Shown piece by piece: positions 10,661 to 21,466 of a DNA stretch of 64,000 nt. The notes below the pieces were generated by a model that ran no database searches, had not been told where the DNA came from, and saw only the letters and a list, made by a program, of their open reading frames with translations. Within the stretch, counting starts at the first letter, position 1. The number at the start of each line of letters is the position of its first letter. The DNA comes from Hysterangium stoloniferum (Eukaryota; Basidiomycota; Agaricomycetes; Hysterangiales; Hysterangiaceae). Location: NCBI GenBank assembly GCA_015178975.1, contig WHVD01000004.1, positions 62,001 through 126,000 of the forward strand, given 5' to 3'. Position numbers and translations under genes: made by a program.

Positions 10661-11698
10661 CATACTTTCCTCTTTATTAGTTCACCATTCTTGTACGATC
10701 CACAACACACCGTTCCGGTTTTTAAAACACGTGTTCCTGGCAGCAGTTCTTCAGGTGCACCGAATACATTATGTTCTACCATATTCTTCCACTCTGTCTG
10801 TCTAGCTTCTTCCCAAGCTAATCCTTCATCTCCTGGCATATTCAATGCCTCCTCTATCGTTGGATTGCCCAATGTCGAGAAAATGACCGGTACATTAGAA
10901 TTTTCTAATTCTTTTTCTTTGACTGACAATGAACTTCGAATTCCTTCCCGTACTTTACCAGATCTTGTTATTCCACGAGGATAGTCAGGTACATTTGACA
11001 CTAATTGAAACTCTTCTCTCATCGTAGTCTCCTCTTTTTCTTCGATAGGTCGAGGACGAGGCAGGATACAAATCGTGAGTCTAGGCTGAGGCTCTTTCTC
11101 GGGTTGCTTTGGAGGTACGCTATTTATATTCCTGAATTGACCTTCATCTCCATAAGGCACCGGCAATGGTAATGTCATCGCATCTTCATGGAATATTGCA
11201 TCTCGTACCTTTTTGATCCTTCTCGTTCCAGGGAACCACACTAAATATCCAGATGAATATGGTTCATACCCAACCATATAACCTATCTTCGAATGTGAGT
11301 CCCACTTCTGATGTCTTTGTTTAGGAACTGCCACGCTAACTGGACTTCCAAATATCTGCAAATGTGCTAAATCTGGCTTTTCTCCAGTTATCCTTTCGAT
11401 AGGTGTATGTCCATTGTTTGCACGTGATGGACTATGATTCCTCAAATATGCCATCATTTTGACTCCAATAGACCACAAGAATTTAGGGAGTTTTGATGCA
11501 TAAAGTAAGTTTCGTGCGCCTTCCACTATTTTCATCATATATAACATTGTTCTTGCCCCTTCAGTAATGGTGCGTATACCTCTTTCTGCAACACCATTTT
11601 GCTGCGGTGTATATGGCACCGAGGTAAATAAAGCTATACCTTTCGATAACAGATAACTTCTAAATTCCAAATTTATTAGCTCAGTTCCATTATCCATC
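10660..11698 (-). pseudogene. copia integrase, catalytic second half and linker to RT
   Basis: Open minus frame 11697-10660. It starts in the second catalytic Asp motif (DNGTELINLEF), followed by PYTPQQNGVAERGIRTI with the catalytic Glu, then a GAG-polyprotein-type C-terminal extension (PKFLWSIGVKMMAYLRN, SGYLVWFPGTRRI) and the beginning of RT. The first half of integrase is at 13020-13397, beyond the solo LTR. Confidence 0.88.
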
Positions 11699-13024
11699 TG
11701 TGAGGTATCAGCTTTATCTCATAATTTTCTCTTAATTTTCTCTGAATTACTTAATATTTTGTCGAATTTGTATTGTATTTTTATTATGTTTATTGTGAAA
11801 AATAGGCCTTATTCCTTTTGACTTCACATAAATAATAGCATATATGGACTCATGTTATGCTATTATTACTTAATTAATTTATTATAATTTTTAACTAATT
11901 ATTTATATTTTATCTACTTAGTTATTGCTTTTCGGCACCTTGCTGCGGCCTAGTTTGCGCATTTTTGGAGTCATGTGACCTATTAGATAAGCCTCCAGTG
12001 TCGGGATGTCACACAAGTCACGGATGTGACTACCCGAGTCACACAAGTCACGAATGTGACTACCCGAGTCACACAGGTCACGAACGTGACTACCCGAGTC
12101 ATTATTAGATTCCGCCGACTCATTGTTTGCTTCCATCCCGGGACCGCGGCCTTGAACCTTCATGTTCAAGCAAGAGGTTAGAACCCTTGTCTCAGAGAAG
12201 GGAATCACATGATAAATAAAGGGTAAATAATGAGTAGAATATGAGGTCATTATGATCTAACTAATGACCTCATAAACTAAATAGTTAGCTAATCATTGAG
12301 TTATCAAAATGTATATAAGGAGGGCTAAGTTTCCAATAAAATCATCTATCACACACACATTTTACTGCACAGCTCAGAAGCTTGTCTAATCATCCTAAGG
12401 ACAATAATAGCCTTAGTCTGATACACTCACTGCAAGCACCTACACTTGCAGCATCTTGAATCTTTGTCAGCAACTCTTGGACTTAGCTAATCATCTAAGT
12501 TCCCCAGCCTCACAGCTACCCTTTAGGCTTATTAATTAGATAATAAACCTAATAAGTATCTAAGTATCCTTACTGAAATCCCTGCCAATACTAGATTACT
12601 CAAGGCCCAGCCCTAAGTTTATTGAATTAATTAAGTACAAGCACTCAGATAATCCAATACATATTATTTTCTCTATTAATAAATTATTTAACACCTTGTT
12701 AAATAACTATTAATAGTTACAAATAAGCATACAAGAATCCGAAGCTCTTATATCAAGTCTCTGCCAAGTTACTGCGCATATATTCAGCTTCCAGCCCCTA
12801 TTCTCAAGGAATAGTTCTTTTATTTGCTAAAAGAGTCATATATTGTTCTATTGAACCTTTCAATAATCAAAATAAGCATTGATTTGAGTTGTTTAAGCTT
12901 AATAGCGCAGCTCATTAATCTATCAGTATTTAAATTACTGGACCTTTGCTTGTTTTATTGTTGAAGCTCTGTGACACTATAGCATATATTGAGCTATCTA
13001 AGAGAAACCCCTGAATACATTACA
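11699..13024 (+). repeat. 1326 bp solo LTR inside copia integrase
   Basis: Starts TGTGAGGTATCAG and ends ACATTACA. Flanks are CCATC (11694-11698) and CTGTC (13025-13029), which fit a 5 bp target duplication decayed by two transitions. Removing the insert restores an in-frame integrase string VMTDNGTEL, which supports these limits. It holds GTATATAAGG near 12311 as a possible TATA box and a 30 bp repeat. No coding region was seen in it. The parent element family is not identified. Confidence 0.72.
12008..12103. repeat. 30 bp tandem repeat, 3 units
   Basis: Units begin GTCACACAAGTCACG and end GTGACTACCCGA, three in a row with few differences. Each contains the short inverted pair GTCAC/GTGAC. 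It is part of the 1326 bp LTR. Confidence 0.85.
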
Positions 13025-14074
13025 CTGTCATAACTCCCTGGACCCTCATATTGAATAATGTCTCCAGTTGAGTTATATATTCCTTTATTTTGCACACCAC
13101 TTCCAGCTTGCTTGCTAATGTTTCAACCCATACAGCATGGGAGAAGTCGTCAACAACGATAATGAAATAACACTTTTTGTCGAAACTTATCATTTCCATA
13201 GGTCCGGCAAGATCCATATGGAGTAATTCTCCCAACTTTGTTGCTCTGGTACATCCAGTTTTGAATGGGTTTCTGTGCTGTTTACCTTCAATACATGCAA
13301 TACAGTCAGCTTCAAAACCTTCAATCTCTTCGATTTCCATTCCGGTCGCAAAATGTTGCGCAAGATTCCTAATAGCATTCATACTCAAATGTCCCAAATG
13401 CTGATGCCATCACATAATATCACATGTCGAACTTGTGGAAAATATCATAGGTACGTCTTCCAACCTATTTTGTAATTCATCGTCTGATAAATTTGTATAT
13501 TCACATACTGGCGGTGACACGGGGATTGTATCCAGCTGGAAAGGGTATACATTACCCCTCTCATTCACCTCAATGAGTGTACAGCCTGTTGAATCGACAA
13601 TTGTAGAACCTGTTTTGCTCAACATAATGCGATATCCATCTTTGAAAAACTATGTGGGATTAAGGAGTCACACCTTAACTTCTGGAGTCCATTCGATGTT
13701 GGGAATTTCACCTATAAACTCCGGACCATGTTCCATAACCTTGAAACGCAATGTTCCAATACCTCTGGCATGAATATAAGTGCCATTTGCCATTTGGATT
13801 TTCTTCGGATTTTTATATGCCATAAAATTGTGAAGTCACACATACTTTGCACATAATGTCCTGATGCTGTGGAATCTGGGAAAAATTTATGTGGCACACT
13901 CTCCTTGCTCAAGAAAAATGTGGATTTGACGGCGGTAAACATTTCCCTACTTGCAACTGAGGGAGATGGCATATTTCCAGATGAGTTGTTACTTCTATTT
14001 TGGTTCTTCCAATTTTCAGATTGCTGAACATATCTTTGTTTTCTTTTAGGACAATCGCTTGCCCAATGCAACAA
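13020..14074 (-). pseudogene. copia protease, pre-integrase and integrase N-terminal part
   Basis: Protease signature DSTASGHYV near 13880-13860 (the family usually has DSGAS). Then a pre-integrase block (HLGHLSMNAIRNLAQ), a zinc-binding part with CIACIEGKQHRNPF, and the first catalytic Asp in LLHMDLAGPMEM with VVDDFSHAVWVE. Frameshifts occur near 13700 and 13410. It continues at 11698 after the solo LTR. Confidence 0.87.
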
Positions 14075-14886
14075 ATCCCCGCATTCGAAACAACCAGACT
14101 GTGGAGTACTCCTCCTGATCTGTGTTCCTTGCGGAATGGCGGCATGACCACAACCCCTATTACGATACGCTCCTCGCTGCGTACTAATTCCCCTTTGGGG
14201 CGAAACATGGAACCTTCGCCCCTCTGGGCATGAAATGTGGAACCTTCACCATAGCCTGGACGAATTTCCTTTCAAATCTCAACTTGACGCAGTTTATTAA
14301 CTACTTCCTCCACAGTATCAACGTCATAATTGATTGTCATTGACATTATATCGAAATACTCAGGTAGGGTACTCATAAATAGGCTGAGGTAGTCAGCATT
14401 CGTGATGGCATGACCAGCCTCCAACAATTTAAGTCTGATGGAGTCCATTTGGGATTTATATTCGATAATTCCTGTCCCGTCGTAACACATACGAACGAGT
14501 TTGGAAAGTAGTATCGCACAACTATTGGCCAATCGTGTTCCATAAGTCATCTTCAAAGTTTCCCATGCATTGACTGGATTACTATCCACCATTATAGCCA
14601 CCCTGGGCTTGTCTTCAACATGGAGCATTATCTCACTGTAGGCCCTCTTCTTTCAAAGTTCCCAGGCCTCTTCGATCTCAAGTTCCTCCATCGTCGGAAC
14701 CTTCGCGTCTATGTGTATAGGATCCACCAGTTCTCCAGTTACAACCTTCCATTGATTCAAAAACTCCAGCACAGTTTTCATACCCGTGCTCCAAGTAAAA
14801 TAATTGTCTTTGCGTAACTTCGGAAAAACTTGGTAAGCACTCCCAGTGCTTATTTCATAATTCTTAATTTTGTCCAGGGTAATCAT
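13850..14886 (-). pseudogene. copia gag (UBN2-type) with zinc knuckle
   Basis: Nucleocapsid precursor. It begins with ATG at 14886 (MITLDKIKNYEIS) just after the primer site, with LRKDNYFTWSTGMKTVL. It continues at 14628-14272 (AWETLKMTYG, LLSKLVRMCY, STLPEYFD). The zinc knuckle CFECGDLLHWASDC (C-X2-C-X4-H-X4-C) lies near 14090-14050. Stops and frameshifts separate the parts. Confidence 0.88.
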
Positions 14887-14940
14887 TTTGGCGATTCGTT
14901 AGGATGGCTTGTTAATTGTTTGCGATCAATATAAAGAACC

Positions 14941-14953
14941 GGGGCCCATAACC
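14941..14953 (-). promoter_or_regulatory. primer binding site: half initiator-tRNA-Met type
   Basis: In element orientation the 5' LTR is followed directly by GGTTATGGGCCCC. GGTTATGGGCCC is the exact complement of GGGCCCATAACC, the anticodon stem-loop of eukaryotic initiator tRNA-Met, not its 3' end. Drosophila copia and yeast Ty5 prime from the same internal half-tRNA region. Confidence 0.8.
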
Positions 14954-15268
14954 TAAAGATGTTAAAGTATCTCAGCGGTTAAACGTTCGCTATATTATAC
15001 AATACCTAAAGATGTTTAAGTACTAAATACATAGATAAGTTTAAGTACTAAATACATAGATAAGTTTTGTTTCGTGATGAGGCAATACACATATCACTTA
15101 CTCTCAGCGGTTAAACGTTCGCTGAGAGATTCCCTAGCTATACTACACGTATATAATAGTACATTCGAGAGGAGATTGAACAATATGACGCATTGCGTCT
15201 TTTTGAGACATTTTGTCTCATCTTTTTCATACGCACGCTTACTTCTGCAATACTCGTTATACCTAATA
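14954..15268 (-). repeat. 5' LTR of copia A (315 bp)
   Basis: Like the left LTR but with a 25 bp internal duplication (GTTTAAGTACTAAATACATA repeated near 15015-15060). It is followed by target duplication GACAC (15269-15273). Confidence 0.9.
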
Positions 15269-16650
15269 GACACCCCCGGCAAGGAAAAGTTTATTCATGC
15301 TCGTCTCTGTCCATCGTAACAACCTTGCGATGCCGCTGCAGATTTCCCACATGCACAGAATAATCAAGTATTCGCACAATGTGTACTCGTGCTGCTGTCT
15401 ACGAGGAGCAATGGGTTTCTTCGCGCATAGTCAAACGAGCGGAAATGGTCCTTTATTAGTGTCCCTCTACACTGCTGAGCAGTCACAACGCCATGCCTAC
15501 AGTTGAAGCATATTCGTACAACTGGTGTATAGGTATGCACTTTTCAGGTAGCGTCATCCACAACCCATGCTCTAATCATGCGCAGTCCACTCTTAGGACG
15601 ATGGGTGAGCGAGCCATCTTAGCCAACTTGAAGCTCCCAGCCTCAGCGCGCGATGGGGAGAGTCCTCCCACAGACCACTAGTCTCGTGTTCCCATAATGC
15701 CGTTTTCCTGAAAGTCCTATCCCACATTCTCAGACACCCTTCATCGATCACGGGTGGCATCGCCGTGATTAGAAGTTCCTAAATATATTTCACAGTGCTA
15801 GACAAAATTGTCCACACTGTCTTTCTAAATGTAGTCACAACTCATAATCCGCTCTCCCTTGCTCAGGCAAATATATACTTTACCAGCTTAATTTTATAGA
15901 TAAGGAGAATCCGAATATCAATGCTGCACACGAACTAAGTCTGCCACGCCGTTTATTTCATATCAGTAGCAGGAAGAAAGCCTCGTGTGTTATTGATCAA
16001 ACCATCCGAACGAGCACTTGCAGCAATAATGATAAATAACAACTAGTCGAAGAAATAATTATTTGGAACAAACCCAGTATATCAGTATTACATCTATCTC
16101 GAGGAACAGAACCCTGGAATCAAAGTGATGCATACAATCAGAGAACAAGTCTAAAACCATGAACAACACAATGAATTCCGTCGCCGGTACCTCACGTAGG
16201 CAACATGTTACGGTACAGTCATGTGCAGAAGGGCCAACAAATAAAGGCCTCATGCAGGAATTAAACCCACGCCTCAAGAGAAGAAACACTGGCTAGTTGG
16301 TAATAGCTTTACATTCCAATTAAGTTCCTGAGGCGACAATTGTCGGTTTAGACGTTACCTCTTTCGCGACGCCCACCCCACGAAATTGATATATGTAATA
16401 CAATGGATCGGCTGTGACGGCGTTGAATAAATCTTACAAACGGGGAACGCCTTCGGAGCGGGTTTCGGGAGCCAGTCGACTGATTATGTGTGGTCCTGTG
16501 TTGTAAACATATACATATACACATGAGAAGTAACAAGAAAAAGAACGATGATTAGAACGGAACAACAGACACAAGCTCCGGTTCCTGATATGAATATCAG
16601 GAACCAATTCAGTTTTCTAATATTTCATTAGTTGCAAATACTCTCTAGTA
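15269..16650 (+). repeat. X duplicon unit a, right part
   Basis: Continues unit a after the copia insertion, starting GACACCCCCGGCAAGG. It matches 41205-42631 (unit c). No open frame is convincingly conserved here; short frames on both strands differ between copies. It ends at CAAATACTCTCTAG, where unit b starts with TATACAATTGGGGATTG. Units a and b are thus head to tail, as are c and d. Confidence 0.7.
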
Positions 16651-16886
16651 TACAATTGGGGATTGATAGAATTTCAATGACGCTAAGCACCCTGGTGGTT
16701 GTATATAACAACCTTCCGAAATGGGACACATCCAATAGAATATTAAGTTTGCTGTCAAAGTAGTCGCAGCTTCTAGTACAGAGAGCATTGCCGAGAGTAC
16801 GAAAGTTTCCCGCTCAGAGTCTGGTATCAGTATAATAAACATCTGCTTGAACAACCTTCCGTACCCACACCCCAACACACATACTG

Positions 16887-17444
16887 ATGCCTCCAAGTAG
16901 GAGGTCAAAGTCCAAGCCCTCATCATCGCTCACACCTCTTTCTCGGCGTGGCCAACACCCGTCTCGGCCGCCGCCGACATCGCCCATTCCACTGCCTGTG
17001 CTTGCCGCCGCCGCCGCTGGTCCCACCGCAGCATCCCCAGCACCAGCAGCGCCTTCCATCTCCCCACCCCCAATTTTACTGCCCCCTCGGTCCTCAATGC
17101 TGACCCCACGTCCCCTCACTTCCCACGCCCCCGTCTCCGCCCCTACTCCCGAGGGTGACACCTGCCTCGTACCCAGCTCGTTCGTGTGTTTGCGGATGCA
17201 AGACCCACCCCGAGCGCTATTCACGCATGAGGCCCTCCAGGTCCGGGGACCCAAATTGCGCCCTATCCGGACCCACACCCTGCGACTGCGACACCCCAGG
17301 TTGCCCAGCATCCGCAGCCTCTTCCCTCACATCGACTTCGAACACCAACAGGGACTGTTCAACCCACAGTCCCGCAACATAAACAATATACATCCCGTTA
17401 TATATTTTGCCAATGCAAATGTATGGCAGGATGATTATTCATGA
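16887..17444 (+). CDS. X ORF, unit b: conserved protein of unknown function (185 aa)
   Basis: Starts MPPSRRSKSK, then a Ser/Pro/Ala-rich low-complexity region (residues 10-90), then a more complex end with LPSIRSLFPHIDF and the terminal NVWQDDYS. The frame is open in units b and d (42857-43360), almost open in e (47259-47768) and broken in a and c. A conserved GTATAATAAACATC lies about 55 bases upstream of the ATG. Not recognised. The LPSIRSLFP string resembles segments in fungal transcription factors, but that is weak. A long frame is also open on the opposite strand because the region is GC-rich, so coding is probable rather than proven. Confidence 0.45.
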   Translation: MPPSRRSKSKPSSSLTPLSRRGQHPSRPPPTSPIPLPVLAAAAAGPTAASPAPAAPSISPPPILLPPRSSMLTPRPLTSHAPVSAPTPEGDTCLVPSSFVCLRMQDPPRALFTHEALQVRGPKLRPIRTHTLRLRHPRLPSIRSLFPHIDFEHQQGLFNPQSRNINNIHPVIYFANANVWQDDYS

Positions 17445-18007
17445 AGCGGGAGAGTAGGTGAGATCGAGTCCTCCATATCATGCATTCTCGATGTTGACCA
17501 TTCTGCAGAAAGGACTCTCCGTTCGCTTTGTTCAACTAAAGTTTCAATTATATTCTCCACAAAATGTAGATTTCCTGTGTAAATATACATTTGGTTGCTA
17601 TTTCAATCACTGGTTAAAAACATCTCGTTGTGCTGACCACTCGGATATTCAAGAATCATCACCCTTGCGACGAGGGCGCAAACCTTGATTTCATCGTTAC
17701 TAGGAGTGAATGATCCCCTGTTTGGTTGCCTTCACTCAATTTTGCTAACTTGACCCTTGATGGTGGATGTTTGTCATGGTTTACATATTTCAATCGATCG
17801 CAAAATTTGTCAAGAAATTTGCCCAGCTAGGAAAGACTTTTATTTATCATCTCCTTGCACTAGCGTAATGACGATTCCCTTCGTCAGATTCATACGTCCG
17901 CCCACAAATTAACCCGTCATTCCAACGGTTGCGTGTCCTTTGGTAACAACGACAAATGAGACTGGACCAATTTTCTCTTCGTTTCCAAGTTTTCGTACTA
18001 AAGGGTG

Positions 18008-18112
18008 TCCTATATATACATCATCCAGCATCTCAGCACAGCATGGCTTGGGAGAAAACCGTCCGAACATTATCTTCATCCGAACCACGTGGAGCTAGTT
18101 ATCCCATATAGC
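18008..18112 (+). promoter_or_regulatory. TATA-box promoter and short frame in X
   Basis: CTATATATACATCATCC is followed about 30 bases later by ATG and the codons MAWEKTVRTLSSSEPRG, with a stop after 22 codons. It is conserved in all five units (near 8681, 18011, 40892, 44041, 48386). It may be the start of a captured gene whose remainder is degraded; no splice to a longer frame was convincing. Confidence 0.4.
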
Positions 18113-19557
18113 CAAACAACCAAAGATTCATCCATCCCTGGCCACAAAGAAACCTTTAAATTACCCCGTGAGTGTCCGCCACCTGTTTCCTCATGTTCCT
18201 ATGTTGCCGATTTTAGCAACACTTACACTTGATGTCAGCTGTGTGTGTGTGTGGTGGCCAACACAGCGATGCTCATGAAGCTCAATCGATCGCACAATTT
18301 CTCAACGACAATGAAACCCCTTGACACCCCCGGCGAGGAAGAGTTTTATTCATGCTCGTCTCTGTCCATCGTAACAACCTTGCGATGCCGCTGTAGATTT
18401 CCCACATCCACAGAATAATCAGCCACATCTGTGTATATCACAGTCAATAATCAAGTATTCGCACAATGTTTACTGGTGCTTCTGTCTACCCCGAGCAATG
18501 GGGGGGCCGTTCGTCGCGGATAGTCAAACGAGTGGAAGTGGTCCTTTGTGAGTGTCCCTCTGCACCGCTGCGCAGTCATGAAGCCATGCCTGCAGTCGAC
18601 GTATATTCGTACAACTGGTATATAGGTACGCACTTTTCTGCAGGTAGCGTCATTTACAACCCATGTTCTAATCGTGCGCAGTCCACTCTTAGGAACGATG
18701 GGTGAGCGAGCCATCTTAATCAACTTGAAGCTCCCAGCCTCAGCGCGCAACGGGAAGAGTCCCCCCATAGACTCCTAGTCTCGTGTTCCCACAACGCCGT
18801 TTCCTCCCTGAAAGTCCTGTCCGAGAGTGTGGATCACGGGTGGCATCGCCGTGATTAGAAGTTCCTAAATATATTTCACAGTGCTAGGACCAGGAAAGAT
18901 TGTCCACACTGTCTTTCTAAATGTAGTCACGACCCATAATCCGCTCTCCCTTGCTCAGGCAAATGTATACTTTACCGGCTTAATTTTATAGATGAGGAGA
19001 ATCCGAATATCAATGCTGCACACGAACTAAGTCTGCCCCTCCGTTTTGTCTTATATCAGTAGCAGGAAGAAAGCCTCGTTTGTGATTGATCAAACCATCC
19101 GGACGAGCACTTGCAGCAATAATGATAAATAACAACTAGTCGAAGAAATGACTATTTGGAACAAACCCAGTCTATCAGTATTACATGTATCTCGAGGAAC
19201 AGAACCCTGGAATCAGAATGATGCATACAATCAGAAACCAAGTCTAAAATCCTGAACAACACCATGAATTCCGTCGCTGGTAACCTTCGTAGGGAAAATG
19301 ACATCCATGCACAGAAGGGCCAAAGCCTCGTGCAGGAATTGAACCACGGCAAACGACCAGTACTAGTTATGCGCGACATTACACTATATTTCAGACGGTA
19401 ATCGAACCCTGGTGGTCTACAGTACGTGCGATGAAGCGTATATCATACCCGCCCAAACCCATAAAACAGAATAATTAACATAAGATCATACTCCTAGACA
19501 TGAATACTTTACTTCTACACAACGCATAATAATCCCTCCTGCGTCTTGCCTGGTGTT

Positions 19558-21421
19558 TTAATCATCTATAACGATAACGTCGTCCACGTCATCTTCTATA
19601 ATAACCACGCCATCCACCTCTTTATACCCCTTTGACAGCCTCGACATGGGCACCGCCTGAGCATCGGTCCGCGGTCGTTTAGCCCGATCACGATCATGAT
19701 CGCCGCTTTCTGCAGGTCGCTTCGAGCCAATCGTAGGAGTAGACGGCCTCGCGGCCGCTTTTCCTTCTGTCTTCGTCCTCCGCTGTGCACGTCGTACAGG
19801 CTCGATGAGGAGCACGGCCGGTCCGTCGGCAGGATGATCATCTCTGAAGAACCAAAACGAAAAACGTCAATTAGGGAGAATGCCAACAAGACCATAGAAA
19901 ACTGCGAAGAACAAAGGAACAAGGAACAAGGAACAAAAGAAGAAAACCAAGAGAAGAGATACGCACGGTAGCAGTCCCACCGCAACAGCAAGAGTCCCCC
20001 ACCCACCACCACCACCACCACCATCACTCCCGCCCTCTCCCTCTCCCTCCTCATCCACAATCGTAATAAACTTGCCCCGGCCACACCCCAAATCCTCCAA
20101 CGTCCTTCCCCAATTATCATCAAAATCTGGATCCGCCAGAATCCGCTTATCCTCATACACGCTAACCTCGGCATCAGGCGGCTCGTATCGCCCCCCAAAT
20201 CCATCTTCATCCTCTTCTACCTCCACATTCTCATCATGATCACGCTCAATACCCCGCTTTAACGCAAGATTGACTACCTCCGCCAACGTCGTCCGCCCCG
20301 GATCACAGCGCACATCAAGGTACGTATCACGACACACACCACAAGTGCGGTTGGGCGGCTCAGGGCGGGTAGGCTGGAGTGGGACGGCGGGCTTGTGTTG
20401 GAGGTGGATGGTGCGGAGGGAGGGGTTGGGTGATTTCGATGTCGATGTCGTGGTTGGCGCTGTGGCTGACGGTGCGGATGCAGATAATGTCGATGTCGAT
20501 GTAGAGGGTTGATGGGCCCGCAGGAGGTGTAACGCCTGCAACACTATAAGCCCCGCGATGATGGCATTGGTAGTAGCGATAGCAGGGATTATGTTTCCAG
20601 CCATTTCTGCCATATTGAACACAAATAAGAGCCATGAACGGTCAATGATCAACATCCGCCGGAAAGAAAGATCACCATATCAGAAAACGAAACACACCTT
20701 TAACCTCCCACCTCGTCTTCCCCCCAATACCATAAACAATACTCCTCAAATTCGCTGCAGCACATACAAAGTCCAGCGTGTCGTCGTCGTCTTTATCAAA
20801 TGAGATCATCTCTTCTCCGCCTTCCTCTTTTGGACGGGATAAGCGTGACGAGAGGCGGTTTGTGCTGTAGACCGAAGAGAAGCATAAGCATATGCGCGCA
20901 ACACCGGTGCCAACAACAACAACAATGAAACTAAAAGAAAGAGAAAGGTAGAATGCGCATACAAACCTCGAAACAAACATCTCCACAGTCTCCCTCAACG
21001 TCAACGACTTCTGGTCCTTAAGTCCCATCGACGTCCGCGTGGCATGTCCGTTGGCATTCGCACCCACGTTCCCGTTCACATTGCTATCAGCATTAGCAGG
21101 GACGTTCCCATCACCCGGGATCACAGAATCCCCGTTCGGCACCGCCATAATGCTCTCAAACTCCAGCGGCACGGGCGCCGCGCGGGATTTCCACATATCA
21201 GTCATGGACAGCAGATTTTTGACGTCTTGCATGAATACCTGGTAACGCGCAGGAACGTAGCGCATAGGATAAGGAATAGTATCGAGTGCCACACGATCCC
21301 TGCGTGCCGGGAGTAGTTCGGCACTCAACGTCCAGGCGAGCGTATGAAGGAGTCGCACGCCTTTTGTTTTTACTACAACATCTCTGTCAGTACAGTATCT
21401 GAGAAAATCACATTCATTCAC
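19558..21421 (-). pseudogene. UBA2: UBA2 (SUMO-activating enzyme subunit 2) C-terminal fragment, copy A
   Basis: UBA2 and AOS1 form the nuclear E1 that activates SUMO. The minus-strand exons read: A about 21260-20967 (SMTDMWKSR, PVPLEFES, LKDQKSLTLRETVEMF), B 20864-20698 (ISFDKDDDDTLDFV, AAANLRS), C 20606-19967 (MAGNIIPAIATTNAIIAG, a UBA2 hallmark, then CGVCRDTYLDVRCDP and the ubiquitin-fold region), D 19843-19558 (a KRPAESGD...AKRPR nuclear-signal-like segment and an acidic hydrophobic tail VVIIEDDVDDVIVIDD that could bind SUMO). Introns are GT-AG, 91-123 bp, and keep the frame. Missing are the N-terminal ATP-binding fold and the catalytic Cys, so it cannot be an active E1. The frame remains open to 21421, but that part is not recognisably UBA2. 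Confidence 0.85.
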
Positions 21422-21466
21422 ACTTTATTTCCTTAATTCTTTCTGTTTTAATTCATTTTCTGCTAG

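Larger units (their letters stand above)
8999..15268 (-). mobile_element. Ty1/copia element A, complete but degenerate (6270 bp)
   Basis: Bounded by LTRs 8999-9288 and 14954-15268 with target duplication GACAC (8994-8998 and 15269-15273). Coding strand is minus: gag 14886 leftward, zinc knuckle, protease, integrase, RT and RNase H to about 9475. This is the copia order, with integrase before RT. The primer site is at 14941-14953 and a purine-rich GAGGAGGAG lies beside the left LTR. A 1326 bp solo LTR splits integrase. Frameshifts and stops affect all genes. It sits in duplicon X at exactly the same position as copia B (50867). Confidence 0.92.
16651..19390 (+). repeat. X duplicon unit b
   Basis: Second unit, carrying the intact X ORF, the TATATATA promoter near 18011 with the short MAWEKT frame, and an uninterrupted GACACCCCCGGCGAGG site (no copia). 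It ends at TTATGCGCGACAT and passes into the region downstream of UBA2-A. Unit d joins UBA2-B at the same place. Confidence 0.72.

Noticed and set aside
16059-16289. Minus-strand frame in X with CCLREVPATEFIV, also seen near 19152 and 41977
   Set aside because: Start, end and frame differ between units. It looks like conserved non-coding DNA rather than a gene.
16814-17311. Minus-strand frame opposite the X ORF (also at 7478, 42625, 47336)
   Set aside because: Gly/Arg-rich complement of a Pro/Ser-rich frame. It is less consistent among units and lacks a conserved start.
19385-19470. tRNA-like string on the minus strand (GGGTTCGATTACC) downstream of UBA2-A
   Set aside because: The T-stem does not pair, and no acceptor stem or D-arm could be formed. 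Only the loop resembles a tRNA.
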